Positions 22,977 to 32,214 of a stretch of 39,312 nt of DNA are shown piece after piece. Positions within the stretch are counted from its first letter, which is position 1. Every line of letters starts with the position of its first letter. A program made the position numbers and the translations under genes. Origin of the DNA: Richelia sp. SL_2_1 (GTDB lineage: Bacteria; Cyanobacteriota; Cyanobacteriia; Cyanobacteriales; Nostocaceae); the NCBI GenBank assembly GCA_012033205.1, contig JAAUSO010000056.1, forward strand, positions 1-39,312, read 5' to 3'. Under the pieces are notes generated by a model. It made no database searches, was not told the origin of the DNA, and saw only the letters and a program-made list of their open reading frames with translations.

Positions 22977-23537
22977 ATGGGTAGAACGCTAGAAGATAAA
23001 AAGGCGATAGTCGCCGACCTCAAAGAAGTTTTGAGCGAGTCTTCTCTGGCATTAATAGTTGATTACCAAGGGCTGAGCGTATCGGAAATTAGCGATTTGC
23101 GGAATCGGATGCGTCCAACTGGTACTGTTTGTAAAAGAGCCAAAAACACCTTGATGCGGATTGCTGTTCAAGAAGATCAGCAATGGCAGCCAATGACACA
23201 ATACCTTCAAGATTCTTCAGTCTTTTTACTAGTTAAAGAAGACTTAAAAGAAGCTATCAAGGCTTACGAAGAATTTCAAAAAGTCACCAAGAAAACAGAA
23301 ATTCGCGGTGGAGTACTTGAAGGACAAGCTTTGACGGTAGATCAAGTCAAAGCACTCAAGGATTTGCCTTCCAAACAAGAACTTATGGCTCGTATCGCTG
23401 GAAGTTTGAATGCAGTTGCCACCAAATTGGCCAAAGGTATCAACCAAGTACCAACCAAATTGGCGAAAGGTATCAACGAAGTACCCAGTTCTTTGGTACG
23501 TGCAGTCAAAGCAGTATCCGAAAAAGAAGATTCTTAA
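22977..23537 (+). CDS. rplJ: 50S ribosomal protein L10
   Basis: L10 anchors the L7/L12 dimers of the ribosomal stalk. The 186-residue protein has the rRNA-binding N-terminal domain (DKKAIVADLKEVLSESSLALIVDYQGLSVSEISDLRNRMRPTG, then KRAKNTLMRIAV) and a C-terminal helix that carries L7/L12. The end contains an 11-residue tandem duplication (TKLAKGINQVP / TKLAKGINEVP, bases 23421-23486), which lengthens the stalk helix region. AAGGAGGTGAT ends about 7 bases before the ATG, the best ribosome site in the window. The gene follows the L10 leader and attenuator, and rplL follows about 130 bases later. Confidence 0.97.
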   Translation: MGRTLEDKKAIVADLKEVLSESSLALIVDYQGLSVSEISDLRNRMRPTGTVCKRAKNTLMRIAVQEDQQWQPMTQYLQDSSVFLLVKEDLKEAIKAYEEFQKVTKKTEIRGGVLEGQALTVDQVKALKDLPSKQELMARIAGSLNAVATKLAKGINQVPTKLAKGINEVPSSLVRAVKAVSEKEDS

Positions 23538-23664
23538 GATTTTGGATTTTAGATTTTGGATTATATGTAAACAAACCGCATCTAAATTTAGAAATCTAAT
23601 TATCTACTTATCTAGAAAAATTTTTGATTTAACAACAACAACGACAACAACAGGAGTAAATTAA
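23538..23664 (+). promoter_or_regulatory. rplJ-rplL spacer with unstructured AAC-rich translation leader
   Basis: A short AGATTTTGGATTTT repeat (23538-23563) is followed by AT-rich DNA and then ACAACAACAACGACAACAAC ending in AGGAG, 8 bases before the rplL ATG. The AAC-rich stretch cannot fold and has the look of a translation enhancer, fitting the need for four L7/L12 copies per ribosome. The enhancer role is inference. Confidence 0.5.
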
Positions 23665-24075
23665 ATGTCTGCTAAAACCGATGAAATCATTGAAAGCTTG
23701 AAATCTTTGAGCTTACTCGAAGCTTCCGAACTAGTTAAGCAAATTGAAGAAGTGTTTCAGGTAGATGCTTCCGCTTCTGGTGGCGGCGGTATGATGATGA
23801 TGCCTGGAATGATGCCCGGAATGGGTGGTGGTGCTGCTGCTGCTGAACCTGAAGAAGAGAAAACCGAGTTTGACGTAGTACTTGAAGACGTACCAGCCGA
23901 TAAGAAGATTGCTATCCTCAAGGTTGTACGCGGTATTACCGGCTTAGGTTTGAAAGAAGCCAAAGACTTAGTAGAATCTGCACCCAAGCCAGTTAAAGAA
24001 GCCATTGCCAAAGATGCTGCTGAAGATGCTAAGAAACAGCTTGAAGAAGCTGGTGCTAAGGTATCGATTAAGTAA
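23665..24075 (+). CDS. rplL: 50S ribosomal protein L7/L12
   Basis: Multi-copy stalk protein that recruits translation GTPases. The 136-residue protein has the N-terminal dimerisation helices ([30 protein letters not shown]), a flexible hinge and the factor-binding C-terminal domain ([49 protein letters not shown]). The hinge is unusually rich in Met and Gly ([18 protein letters not shown]). rpoB and rpoC do not follow, as is usual in cyanobacteria, where the rpoBC genes are elsewhere. Confidence 0.98.
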   Translation: MSAKTDEIIESLKSLSLLEASELVKQIEEVFQVDASASGGGGMMMMPGMMPGMGGGAAAAEPEEEKTEFDVVLEDVPADKKIAILKVVRGITGLGLKEAKDLVESAPKPVKEAIAKDAAEDAKKQLEEAGAKVSIK

Positions 24076-24235
24076 TTAATTTGGTGATTGGTAATTGGTA
24101 ATTGGTAATTGGTAATTGGGGATTGAAGTATATATTTAAAAGTGAAGCGCTCCGCGTGTTCGTCAAAATTACTTCATTCTTAATTATTTTACCCATCACC
24201 TATTACCGATTACCCATTACCGATGCCCAATCAAT
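24076..24235. repeat. AATTGGT and ATTACCC heptamer repeats after rplL
   Basis: AATTGGTAATTGG units (24080-24122) and the complementary-sense ATTACCG/ATTACCC units (24190-24226) face each other across about 70 bases, and could pair as an imperfect long hairpin ending the rplL message. No T-run terminator was seen. Confidence 0.7.
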
Positions 24236-24298
24236 GTAAGTCCTTATCCCAAACAGCAATATAGATACGGTCTTCTTTATTACGTTGGATTATTCCTT

Positions 24299-26047
24299 TT
24301 AAACCGCCGGTTTGAAAGGAATATTGGTTGTTTGGCGTTGATAAACTCGCTGCAATCCTTGTTGGATATCGCCATTCATATTACCTGCTAACATTCCTTG
24401 TAAAGCATTTTGCATTGTATTTTCTCCTACCGATTGAGCCAGAGATGCTTCTGTTTGTCGCAATATTCCAGATTGACGATCAACAAGTAACCCCAGGTCT
24501 ACACGATTGGGTTGTAATCTATAAAGATAAGCACGGGTATTCCATAAACCATTAGAAACTTTCGTTGGTTGTCCCAAATTTGCTTTGATATTGTCTTCAG
24601 AAACTCCTGTAGGAAATACTGGGAAAGTACGATTGTTGGTATTATTAACAACTGGTTTTTCAATCTCTTTTGGTGGTGTTGGAGGTTGAGGAGCAGGGGT
24701 AGGAGTAGGAGTGGAAATTATTTGCGGTTGCGGTTCTGGTGTTGGAATCAACGACGGCTGATTGTTTTCCGGTGTAGGTTGCGGTGTGAATTCTGGAGTT
24801 GGTTCTGGAGTTGGTTCAATTGTCAATTGCTGCTGCGGTTGCGGTGGAGCAATTTGTGGTTGTGAGGGACGTTGAATTTCTGCTGGTTGGGGTGGTTGTA
24901 CTTGGCTAAAAGTTGGTTCGGGAGCAGCAATTGAATTATTCTCACTATTATCAATTGATTCTGGTGGTAGAGGAGTTTCAGATATGACAACCTTTTCTTC
25001 CGGTTGCTGACGATTAAAATTAGCAATTGCTATTCCCCCAATTAATCCTACAGTAAGTAAACTACCGAAAATTAAAGTCGGTTTTAACCAGTTTTTGGAA
25101 TTTGGAGAAACTGGAGTATTTCGAGGAATTCCGGCTACAGGAGATACTGCAACTGTTTTTTGAGTATTTTGGGTATTTTGAGTTTTGAACGCCGGTAAAG
25201 TGGTAGTAGTAGTAGTAGAATCACTAGATTGCAAAGCATAAAGCATTTTGCTTGCAGTGCTGAAGCGAATTCCTAGATTTGGATTAATTGCTTGATTGAG
25301 AACTGTTTTGAAATCAGTTGATAATTCTTCGGGAGCATAATTTTCCCATAATATTTCACCTGTTTGCGGATTGGTTTCTAACTCTTGGGGGTGTTTACCA
25401 ATTAATAAATAAATCGCTGTTAAACCCAAACTGTAAATATCGGTTGCGAAAACCGCACGCCCTACAGCTTGTTCGATTGGCATATATCCCGGTGTACCTA
25501 TTACCATCGATTTTGTGGGGTTTCCTGAAGAAGTGATGGTATTACAAATCGTTTCTTTTACCGCACCGAAATCAATTAAAACTGGCTTATTATTTGAACT
25601 GCGGAAAATAATATTATCGGGTTTAATATCGCGGTGAATAATTCCTTTTGAGTGGACGTATTCTAAAACTGATAATAAACTGAGTAAAATTTCTTTAACA
25701 GCTTTTTCATCCAAACATCCTTCAGTTTCGATAACTTTTGTTAAAGTTTCTCCTTGAATCCATTCTTGAACCAAATAAAACAACCCATTTTCCGAAAAAT
25801 ATGCGAAAAGATTAGGAATTTGGTCGCTACCTTCACCGAGAAATTCTAAAGTTGCTGCTTCTCGTTCAAAACGTTGCTGAATATGCAGATAGGTTTTTGG
25901 ATCATCTACGAGTGGTTTAAGTTGCTTAATCACGCAACGACGACGAGAAGGAAGATGAGTATCTTCTGCCAAAAAGGTTTCACCAAACCCACCAGCACCT
26001 AACACCTGGATAACTTGATAACGATTGTTCAGTAACTTTGTTGTCAT
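24299..26047 (-). CDS. Membrane-anchored serine/threonine protein kinase
   Basis: A 582-residue Hanks-type kinase. The catalytic domain (about residues 8-270) has the Gly loop GAGGFGETFLA, the Lys in CVIKQLKP, catalytic loop HRDIKPDN, DFG (IDFGAVKE), and activation-segment end GTPGYMPIEQ, where the usual APE is replaced as in many cyanobacterial kinases. One membrane helix (about 323-345, TLIFGSLLTVGLIGGIAIANF) is followed by a Pro/Gln/Thr-rich stretch of about 100 residues. A C-terminal domain of about 110 residues (FPVFPTGVSEDNIKANLGQP and on) would sit on the far side of the membrane and could sense a signal. That last domain is not assigned to a known ligand. The gene stands alone and converges on rplL. 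Confidence 0.93.
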   Translation of the reverse strand: MTTKLLNNRYQVIQVLGAGGFGETFLAEDTHLPSRRRCVIKQLKPLVDDPKTYLHIQQRFEREAATLEFLGEGSDQIPNLFAYFSENGLFYLVQEWIQGETLTKVIETEGCLDEKAVKEILLSLLSVLEYVHSKGIIHRDIKPDNIIFRSSNNKPVLIDFGAVKETICNTITSSGNPTKSMVIGTPGYMPIEQAVGRAVFATDIYSLGLTAIYLLIGKHPQELETNPQTGEILWENYAPEELSTDFKTVLNQAINPNLGIRFSTASKMLYALQSSDSTTTTTTLPAFKTQNTQNTQKTVAVSPVAGIPRNTPVSPNSKNWLKPTLIFGSLLTVGLIGGIAIANFNRQQPEEKVVISETPLPPESIDNSENNSIAAPEPTFSQVQPPQPAEIQRPSQPQIAPPQPQQQLTIEPTPEPTPEFTPQPTPENNQPSLIPTPEPQPQIISTPTPTPAPQPPTPPKEIEKPVVNNTNNRTFPVFPTGVSEDNIKANLGQPTKVSNGLWNTRAYLYRLQPNRVDLGLLVDRQSGILRQTEASLAQSVGENTMQNALQGMLAGNMNGDIQQGLQRVYQRQTTNIPFKPAV

Positions 26048-26269
26048 ACTGCTTTAAACGAATGAATAGTACTCCAATCGATGACGCGAACCAATATTTA
26101 GAACCAATACTTAATTTATCTCAATTTTTCAGACGATATCGTTAGGGGAATATATCCCGCTTTGATTTTGAGATTATTTTTTGAAAAGAGCAAATTTGCT
26201 TACAGCAGCATCGTTAACAAGTCGATTAACTTAAAATTATAAACAATAGTCAATTTTAAACAAATAACC

Positions 26270-26497
26270 ATGCACCCTCTATTAAAGGTTGACATTTCTG
26301 AATTAAGTGTATCTGAGCGAATACAACTAGCTGAGGATTTATGGGATAGTATTCTGCTTGAATGTGATGCTTCAGAAGTTCCCTTGAGGGAAAGTCAAAA
26401 ACAAGAACTAGATAGACGTTTAGAATTGCATTATCAAAATCCACAGCAGGGTTCCACTTGGGAAGAGGTTAAGCAGCGATTGGGTTTTGATAAATGA
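26270..26497 (+). CDS. Antitoxin of a ParE/RelE-type toxin-antitoxin pair
   Basis: A 75-residue acidic protein with the pattern of the addiction-module component of the unstable antitoxin family (Pfam Unstab_antitox): LSVSERIQLAEDLWDSI, then a variable helix, LRESQKQELDRRLE and a closing GSTWEEVKQRL. It should neutralise the toxin encoded next and repress the operon. Its stop codon overlaps the toxin start by 4 bases (ATGA), which couples their translation. No strong ribosome site precedes ATG 26270. Confidence 0.88.
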   Translation: MHPLLKVDISELSVSERIQLAEDLWDSILLECDASEVPLRESQKQELDRRLELHYQNPQQGSTWEEVKQRLGFDK

Positions 26498-26793
26498 ATT
26501 ATCAGCTAATTATTAGCCCAGAAGCGGAATTTGATCTCGAAGATGCTTTTAAATGGTACGAAGAAAGCAGTTCCGGGTTAGGTTCAGAATTTGTCCGTGC
26601 TGTCGATGGCTGTTTTGCACTAATCGGACGTAATCCTTTTGCTTATCCCAAAGTGTACCAGCAAGTACGGCGAGTATTAATACGTCGGTTTCCTTATGGT
26701 GTAATGTATCTTGTGGAAGAAGATGTAATTACTATAATTGCCTGCTTTCACGTTAAACGTGACCCTAAACAATGGCAAGATAGAAGTACTTAA
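26494..26793 (+). CDS. RelE/ParE-family toxin
   Basis: A 99-residue protein of the ParE/RelE superfamily. It has SPEAEFDLEDAFKWYEESSSGLGSEFVRAVDGCF, the strand-forming FPYGVMYLVEEDVITIIACFHVKRDPKQW, and a basic patch VRRVLIRRFPYGV. RelE members cut mRNA on the ribosome and ParE members block gyrase; the sequence does not decide between them. It follows its antitoxin with a 4-base overlap. A MITE-like element begins 17 bases after the stop codon. Confidence 0.9.
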   Translation: MNYQLIISPEAEFDLEDAFKWYEESSSGLGSEFVRAVDGCFALIGRNPFAYPKVYQQVRRVLIRRFPYGVMYLVEEDVITIIACFHVKRDPKQWQDRST

Positions 26794-26809
26794 ACCGTTT
26801 GTGCTTATT

Positions 26810-26937
26810 TATAGCAGTTTTCACTTGAGTGGAATACAAATTTTACCTCACCCCGCCCTCTTAACCCCTCTCCTCCTGACAGGAGAGGGGAAGGGGGTGA
26901 GGTTTTAGTGTATTGGACTCAACTGAAATTTGCTATA
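26810..26937. mobile_element. MITE-like element with long terminal inverted repeats
   Basis: The 128 bases begin TATAGCA and end TGCTATA. The outer 38 bases on each side are imperfect inverted repeats (TATAGCAgttTTCAcTTGAG against CTCAAcTGAAatttGCTATA), continuing into ACCTCACCCC/GGGGTGAGGT. A perfect inner hairpin, CCCCTCTCCT / AGGAGAGGGG (26865-26890), lies in the middle. There is no coding capacity. The terminal TA dinucleotides could be a target duplication of the IS630/mariner kind. A relative of the inner part is at 34434-34519. Confidence 0.75.
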
Positions 26938-26998
26938 TTCGTATTTATCCTTGGGAACTTGCACTCACGCTCTTAACATACTTCTTTTGAGCAACACT

Positions 26999-27032
26999 AA
27001 AAAAACGGTAGAAAGCCATACTTTCCACCGTT
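26999..27032 (-). terminator. Terminator of clpC
   Basis: On the minus strand AACGGTGGAAAG pairs with CTTTCTACCGTT (one mismatch) around a 5-base loop and is followed by seven T's. It lies 57 bases beyond the clpC stop codon. Confidence 0.85.
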
Positions 27033-27088
27033 ATATAATGATTAAAATCTTAGATGTTTACTATCTAAAACTCACTACAACTCGCATT

Positions 27089-29581
27089 TTACCCCTCAAC
27101 AGCTTGAGGCAAAGCATCATCTTGACCGCTGCTGTCTTCTGGTGTTTTCTCGGCAGTAACAAGAATATTACCGCCTTGATCTACATCAACCAAGGCTGTA
27201 TCACCTTCACCAATGCGCCCAGAGAGAATTTCTTCGGCTAGACTATCTTCCAGTAAGCGCATAATTGCTCTGCGTAGAGGTCTTGCACCGTAACTAGGAT
27301 TATAACCTTCTAGAAGCAAACGCTCTTTGAAACGGTCGCTTACTTGTAGCTCAATACCTTTTTCGGTAAGTCGTCCGAATACTTCCTTGAGCATGATATC
27401 GGCAATTAACATTACCTCTTCACGGTTCAACTGACGGAAGACGATGATTTCATCCAAACGGTTGAGGAATTCCGGACGGAAGTACTGTTTGAGTTCTTCG
27501 TTAACCAAAGACTTAATTCGGTTGTACTGAGACTCGCTCGCATCTTCGGCAAACTCGAAACCGATACCACCACCACCTTTTTCAATTACCTTAGAACCAA
27601 TGTTAGAAGTTAATATCAACAAGGTGTTTTTGAAGTCTACGGTGCGTCCTTTTGCATCCGTTAATCTACCGTCTTCAAGAATTTGAAGCAGCATATTAAA
27701 CACATCGGGGTGCGCTTTTTCGATTTCGTCGAAAAGTACTACTGTATATGGTCTGCGTCTGACAGCTTCTGTTAACTGACCGCCTTCGTTGTAGCCTACA
27801 TAACCAGGAGGCGAACCAATCAGCTTACTGACAGTGTGGCGCTCCATGAATTCGGACATATCGAGACGAATCATTGCTTCTTCCGAACCGAAGAAGTAAG
27901 AAGCCAAAGATTTAGCTAATTCAGTTTTACCTACACCTGTGGGACCAGAGAAGACAAAGCTCGCAATCGGTCGGTTGGGATTTTTCAAACCAACACGAGC
28001 GCGGCGAATTGCTCGCGAAACTGCTCTGACGGCTTCTTCTTGACCAATTAAACGCTGGTGCAAGGTGTCTTCCATGTGTAGCAATTTCTCGGATTCCGAT
28101 TCGGTGAGTTTGTTCACCGGAACACCAGTCCAAGAAGCCACAATATGAGCAATATCTTCTTCAGTAACTACAGGCTCTTCCCCATCAGTACGGGAAGCAC
28201 CGGCTTTACTTTGAGCAATAGCGCGAATTTCAGCTTTAATCTCCATTTCGCGATCGCGCAGTTCACCAGCTTTATCAAAATCTTGGGAACGTACTGCGTC
28301 ATCTTTCTCTTTGAGAATTTTACGCAGTTCTTTGTCCAACTCTTTAGCTGCGGGAGGCAGTTGAGAGTTAATCAAACGTACCCGGCTTCCAGCTTCATCA
28401 ATTAAGTCAATTGCTTTGTCTGGAAGAAAGCGATCGCTAATATAACGGTCAGATAATTTAGCCGCCGCTAGCACCGCTTCGTCAGAAATTTTCAATTTAT
28501 GATGTTGTTCGTAACGGTCGCGCAGACCGCGTAAAATTTCAATAGTTTCATCTACTGAAGGTTCACCTACCATCACTGGTTGGAAACGACGCTCAAGGGC
28601 TGCATCTCGTTCGATGTGCTTGCGGTATTCATCGAGCGTTGTTGCCCCGATACACTGCAATTCACCACGAGCTAAAGCTGGCTTGAGAATGTTGGCTGCA
28701 TCAATTGCGCCTTCTGCCGCACCAGCACCAATCAAGGTGTGTACTTCGTCGATTACTAAAATTACATTTCCTGCCTGACGGATTTCATCCATAATTTTTT
28801 TCAGGCGTTCTTCAAATTCACCCCGATACTTGGTTCCTGCTACCAGCAAGCCAATATCAAGAGTTACCACACGCTTGTCTTCTAAGATGTCAGGTACATC
28901 TTTGTTGCCAATGCGTTGAGCCAATCCTTCCGCAATTGCCGTTTTACCAACACCCGGTTCCCCAATTAATACCGGGTTGTTTTTGGTTCGACGACCCAAA
29001 ATTTGGATTACTCGCTCAATTTCCTTGGCGCGCCCCACCACAGGGTCAAGCTTGCCATCCAAAGCCATTTGGGTCAAATTAGAGCCAAACTCATCGAGAG
29101 TCGGAGTCTTATTGCGCCCAGATTGACCAGTAGCCGCAACTTCAGCGGTTTCACCAAGCATACGGATCACTTGGGTTCTGACCTTAGATAGGTCTACACC
29201 CAGATTTTCCAGTACTCTAGCTGCTACGCCTTCACCTTCGCGGATTAAGCCTAACAGTAGATGCTCAGTACCAATGTAATTGTGACCTAATTGGCGAGCC
29301 TCTTCTAAAGATAGTTCGAGTACTCGTTTTGCCCGTGGGGTAAACGGAATTTCCACGGCTACAAAACCCGAACCTCGACCTATAATTTTTTCGACCTCGA
29401 TTCTGGCATCTTTAAGGTTAACGCCCATTGATTTGAGCACCTTAGCCGCAACGCCAGTACCTTCGCCAATTAGACCCAAGAGAATCTGTTCAGTACCAAC
29501 AAAATTATGCCCAAGACGGCGAGCCTCTTCTTGAGCAAGCATTATTACTTTGATGGCTTTTTCTGTGAAGCGTTCAAACAT
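27089..29581 (-). CDS. clpC: Clp protease ATPase subunit ClpC (Hsp100)
   Basis: Hexameric unfoldase that feeds proteins into the ClpP/ClpR protease and is essential in cyanobacteria and plastids. The 830-residue protein has two N-terminal Clp repeats (1-150, with [13 protein letters not shown] and [13 protein letters not shown]). Next are ATPase domain 1 (Walker [10 protein letters not shown] near 206, [15 protein letters not shown]), a UVR-containing middle domain ([21 protein letters not shown]), and ATPase domain 2 (Walker [27 protein letters not shown]). The C-terminal tail is [25 protein letters not shown]. The ClpP-binding loop is expected in domain 2. The gene is monocistronic, with a strong terminator. 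Confidence 0.98.
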   Translation of the reverse strand: MFERFTEKAIKVIMLAQEEARRLGHNFVGTEQILLGLIGEGTGVAAKVLKSMGVNLKDARIEVEKIIGRGSGFVAVEIPFTPRAKRVLELSLEEARQLGHNYIGTEHLLLGLIREGEGVAARVLENLGVDLSKVRTQVIRMLGETAEVAATGQSGRNKTPTLDEFGSNLTQMALDGKLDPVVGRAKEIERVIQILGRRTKNNPVLIGEPGVGKTAIAEGLAQRIGNKDVPDILEDKRVVTLDIGLLVAGTKYRGEFEERLKKIMDEIRQAGNVILVIDEVHTLIGAGAAEGAIDAANILKPALARGELQCIGATTLDEYRKHIERDAALERRFQPVMVGEPSVDETIEILRGLRDRYEQHHKLKISDEAVLAAAKLSDRYISDRFLPDKAIDLIDEAGSRVRLINSQLPPAAKELDKELRKILKEKDDAVRSQDFDKAGELRDREMEIKAEIRAIAQSKAGASRTDGEEPVVTEEDIAHIVASWTGVPVNKLTESESEKLLHMEDTLHQRLIGQEEAVRAVSRAIRRARVGLKNPNRPIASFVFSGPTGVGKTELAKSLASYFFGSEEAMIRLDMSEFMERHTVSKLIGSPPGYVGYNEGGQLTEAVRRRPYTVVLFDEIEKAHPDVFNMLLQILEDGRLTDAKGRTVDFKNTLLILTSNIGSKVIEKGGGGIGFEFAEDASESQYNRIKSLVNEELKQYFRPEFLNRLDEIIVFRQLNREEVMLIADIMLKEVFGRLTEKGIELQVSDRFKERLLLEGYNPSYGARPLRRAIMRLLEDSLAEEILSGRIGEGDTALVDVDQGGNILVTAEKTPEDSSGQDDALPQAVEG

Positions 29582-29981
29582 AAGGCATTATTCCCATCGC
29601 CTGCGTCGTGCCGGTACGCTGATTTTAGCACAGGCAAATCCTATGGGTGTCTTTATAAACTTAGTAGACATCCAAATACTTCAAACCCACCTCACAGGTT
29701 TCAACTACATAATATTTCTTACTTTGTTGTAGTCAGCATACTGAGGAGGTTAATTAAGTGTGCTATTTGACTTGACTACAATCTATATACACTTAATTTG
29801 ACCAATTTACGGAGTTATTCCCAACAATCACTAATAACAATTTAGTTTTCTTACGTCAAGACGATTTTGAACCTTATAAAAATTATTTATCGTTTAGTTA
29901 AATTTCATTTAAATATCATTTACTTTTCATCTGTTACAATTTCCTGTTAATTGTCAACCTTTGACCTTTGACCTTTGACCT
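29582..29981. other. Spacer between clpC and rimI
   Basis: These 400 bases contain the clpC promoter region on the right-facing side of 29581 and AT-rich DNA with no clear gene or hairpin. The right end is a TTTGACC/TTCAACC heptamer-type repeat (29957-29993) that runs into the 3' end of rimI. Overlapping short open frames at 29507-29770 are not supported. Confidence 0.6.
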
Positions 29982-29993
29982 TCAACCTTCAAC
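29957..29993. repeat. Heptanucleotide repeat (CCTTTGA/CCTTCAA) overlapping the rimI stop
   Basis: Units CCTTTGA, CCTTTGA, CCTTCAA, CCTTCAA follow each other without spacing. The stop codon and the last three codons of rimI (Val-Glu-Gly) lie within it. Confidence 0.85.
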
Positions 29994-30533
29994 TAACTGC
30001 CAACAAGATTTATCTAAACCTAAACAAACATTTACATACCAATTGGCTAAGGTTTCTGGGAAATCCGGCTTGTGTATACCTCCAAGCCAGAGAATTAAAG
30101 CATCTTCACCGTTATCTTGGTAATAACGTCGTCGTCTCCCTGCTGTCTTAAACCCAAATTTTTCGTATAAAGATATTGCCGCTTGATTGGAAACTCTTAC
30201 TTCTAAGGTTGCTCGTTCCAAACCGCGATCGCGAGCTGTCTTGATCAAAGAATAAAGTAAAGCCGCGCCCATCCCTTGACGGTGATATTGAGGATTTACT
30301 GCCAAAATTGTAATGTGGGCTTCTTCTAAAATTGACCAAAAACATCCCATCCCTAAGAGTTTTTCGCCGGTATGAGAGGAAAATATACCTTGTATCTCGC
30401 TGTTAGGACTATCCATTTCCTTTTCATAGGCAACTTTTGACCACAATCCCCCAAAGCAAATTTTATCCAGTTCGAGAATTGCTTCCAGATGCTCATTAGA
30501 TAAAGATTGAATTTGTATCTCAAATTTATTCAC
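29982..30533 (-). CDS. rimI: Ribosomal protein S18-alanine N-acetyltransferase (GNAT)
   Basis: GNAT acetyltransferase of the RimI group, which acetylates the N-terminal alanine of ribosomal protein S18 using acetyl-CoA. From GTG 30533 it has 183 residues. The core is complete: ILELDKICFGGLWSKVAYEKEM, EAHITILAVNPQYHRQGMGAALLYSLI with the acetyl-CoA pyrophosphate loop Q/R-x-x-G-x-G/A (RQGMGAA), and ATLEVRVSNQAAISLYEKFGFKTAGRRRRYYQDNGEDALIL. The upstream open frame to 30653 would overlap the lysA start region and its first 40 residues are unlike the family, so the GTG is preferred. The C-terminal tail (about 30 residues) is a cyanobacterial extension. It diverges from lysA across 90 bases. Confidence 0.9.
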   Translation of the reverse strand: MNKFEIQIQSLSNEHLEAILELDKICFGGLWSKVAYEKEMDSPNSEIQGIFSSHTGEKLLGMGCFWSILEEAHITILAVNPQYHRQGMGAALLYSLIKTARDRGLERATLEVRVSNQAAISLYEKFGFKTAGRRRRYYQDNGEDALILWLGGIHKPDFPETLANWYVNVCLGLDKSCWQLVEG

Positions 30534-30623
30534 TTTATTGGTTATGGTACATCGCTCTTTGTACACTGGGAAACGGGAGATAAATGTCGCCCAGAATTCA
30601 AATACAAAACAAATTATATTCTT

Positions 30624-32087
30624 ATGGTATCGACTCACCCTACTGGGGTTCAAGAAAACGGTAGTAAATATGTACTATCTCAGGGCAATCAAAAAGAAAC
30701 TGTTTCACCGAATCAATCGCTTTTACCTTTGAGTGCAAAAATCAACGATCGCGATTGTTTAGAAATCGGGGGTTGTGATGTCACAACCTTAGTAAAGCAG
30801 TTTGGTTCTCCGTTGTATATTTTAGACGAAGAAAGCTTACGAACAGCTTGCCGTCAATATCGCGATAGCTTCAAGCAATACTATCAAGGTGAATCGAGAG
30901 TATTATACGCTTCTAAGGCATGGAATTGTTTGGCTGTGTGCGCCATCGTCGCATCGGAAGATTTAGGAATAGATGTAGCTTCTGGAGGTGAATTATATAC
31001 TGCAATTAAAAGTGGTGTAAATGCCGAGACAATTTATTTGCATAGCAATAATAAATCTCGTGAAGAATTGATTTTTGCTGTGGAATCGGGTTGTACGATT
31101 GTGGTGGATAATTGGTATGAGTTGAACACTTTAGTCGAACTGGCTACTAAAAATGGTTCTTCAAGCTGTGTGCCATACCGGATTATGTTGCGTCTGACTC
31201 CGGGTATTGATTGTCATACCCACGATTATATCCGCACGGGACAGTTAGATAGTAAATTTGGTTTTGACCCCAATGCACTTGATGATTTGTTTGCTTTTGT
31301 CAGCGAACAACCATCAGTATTTAATTGCGTTGGTTTACACGCTCACATCGGCTCGCAAATTTTTGAGAAACAACCTCATCAAGACTTGGCTGCGCTGATG
31401 GTAGAGTGGTTGAAAAAAGCCGCAACTTATGGCATTAACATTAGCGAGTTAAATGTTGGTGGCGGTTTGGGAATAAAATATATAGAATCAGATGACCCAC
31501 CGAGCATCGAAGAATGGGTAAAGCCGATTTGCCAGGTAATTCAAAAAGCTTGCCTTGATGGGAATCTTCCCTTACCAAAATTACTATGCGAACCGGGACG
31601 TTCTTTAATCGGTACTACCTGCGTTACAGCATATAGTATTGGTGCATCCAAAGAAATTCCCGGAATCCGTAAATATATTGCTGTAGACGGTGGAATGTCA
31701 GATAATCCCCGTCCAATTACTTACCAGTCAATTTATCGAGCTGTGGTGGCGAATAAAATGACCGTACCATTGAACGAAACAGTCACGATTGCTGGTAAAC
31801 ATTGCGAATCAGGGGATATTCTAATTAAAGATGCCCAACTTCCCAAAACAGAAGCGGGAGATATTCTCGTAGTGATGGCAACAGGTGCATATAATTACAG
31901 TATGTCATCCAACTATAACCGTTTGCCTCGACCGGCAGCAGTTTTAGTTGGGAATGGGGAAGCAAGTTTAATTTTGCAACGCGAATCATACCAAGACTTG
32001 ATTCGTCAAGATTGCTTACCAGAACGACTGAAAAAAACGAACAATAAAAGATTCAGGGGTTTAGTAGTAAGAAACCATAAAAACTGA
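30624..32087 (+). CDS. lysA: Diaminopimelate decarboxylase
   Basis: PLP enzyme that converts meso-diaminopimelate to lysine. ATG 30624 gives 487 residues; the frame extends upstream into the rimI start region, but those residues do not look like protein. Key sites are the PLP lysine in RVLYASKAWNC, ESGCTIVVDNWYEL, LRLTPGIDCHTHDYIRTGQLDSKFGF, GLHAHIGSQ, the Gly-rich phosphate site NVGGGLGI, CEPGRSLIGT, VDGGMSDNPRP, and the substrate-closing CESGD and ATGAYNYSMSSNYN. About 40 extra N-terminal residues precede the catalytic domain. cdaA starts 127 bases downstream, so lysA, cdaA and uppS probably form an operon. Confidence 0.97.
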   Translation: MVSTHPTGVQENGSKYVLSQGNQKETVSPNQSLLPLSAKINDRDCLEIGGCDVTTLVKQFGSPLYILDEESLRTACRQYRDSFKQYYQGESRVLYASKAWNCLAVCAIVASEDLGIDVASGGELYTAIKSGVNAETIYLHSNNKSREELIFAVESGCTIVVDNWYELNTLVELATKNGSSSCVPYRIMLRLTPGIDCHTHDYIRTGQLDSKFGFDPNALDDLFAFVSEQPSVFNCVGLHAHIGSQIFEKQPHQDLAALMVEWLKKAATYGINISELNVGGGLGIKYIESDDPPSIEEWVKPICQVIQKACLDGNLPLPKLLCEPGRSLIGTTCVTAYSIGASKEIPGIRKYIAVDGGMSDNPRPITYQSIYRAVVANKMTVPLNETVTIAGKHCESGDILIKDAQLPKTEAGDILVVMATGAYNYSMSSNYNRLPRPAAVLVGNGEASLILQRESYQDLIRQDCLPERLKKTNNKRFRGLVVRNHKN

Positions 32088-32214
32088 TAAAAATCAACTA
32101 TTTTATGCTCCATCGTTCATGCTACCATGCCCTTAAGCTGCCTTTCTTGGCATCTACAAATCTTTTATCCTTTGAGCAAAATATCCTTCAACCAAAGCGC
32201 GTAATCCAGATGTC

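Noticed and set aside
30507-30623. Upstream extension of lysA and of rimI into each other
   Set aside because: The two frames would overlap on opposite strands, and the added residues are unlike either family. Starts at 30624 (lysA) and 30533 (rimI) give family-typical proteins.
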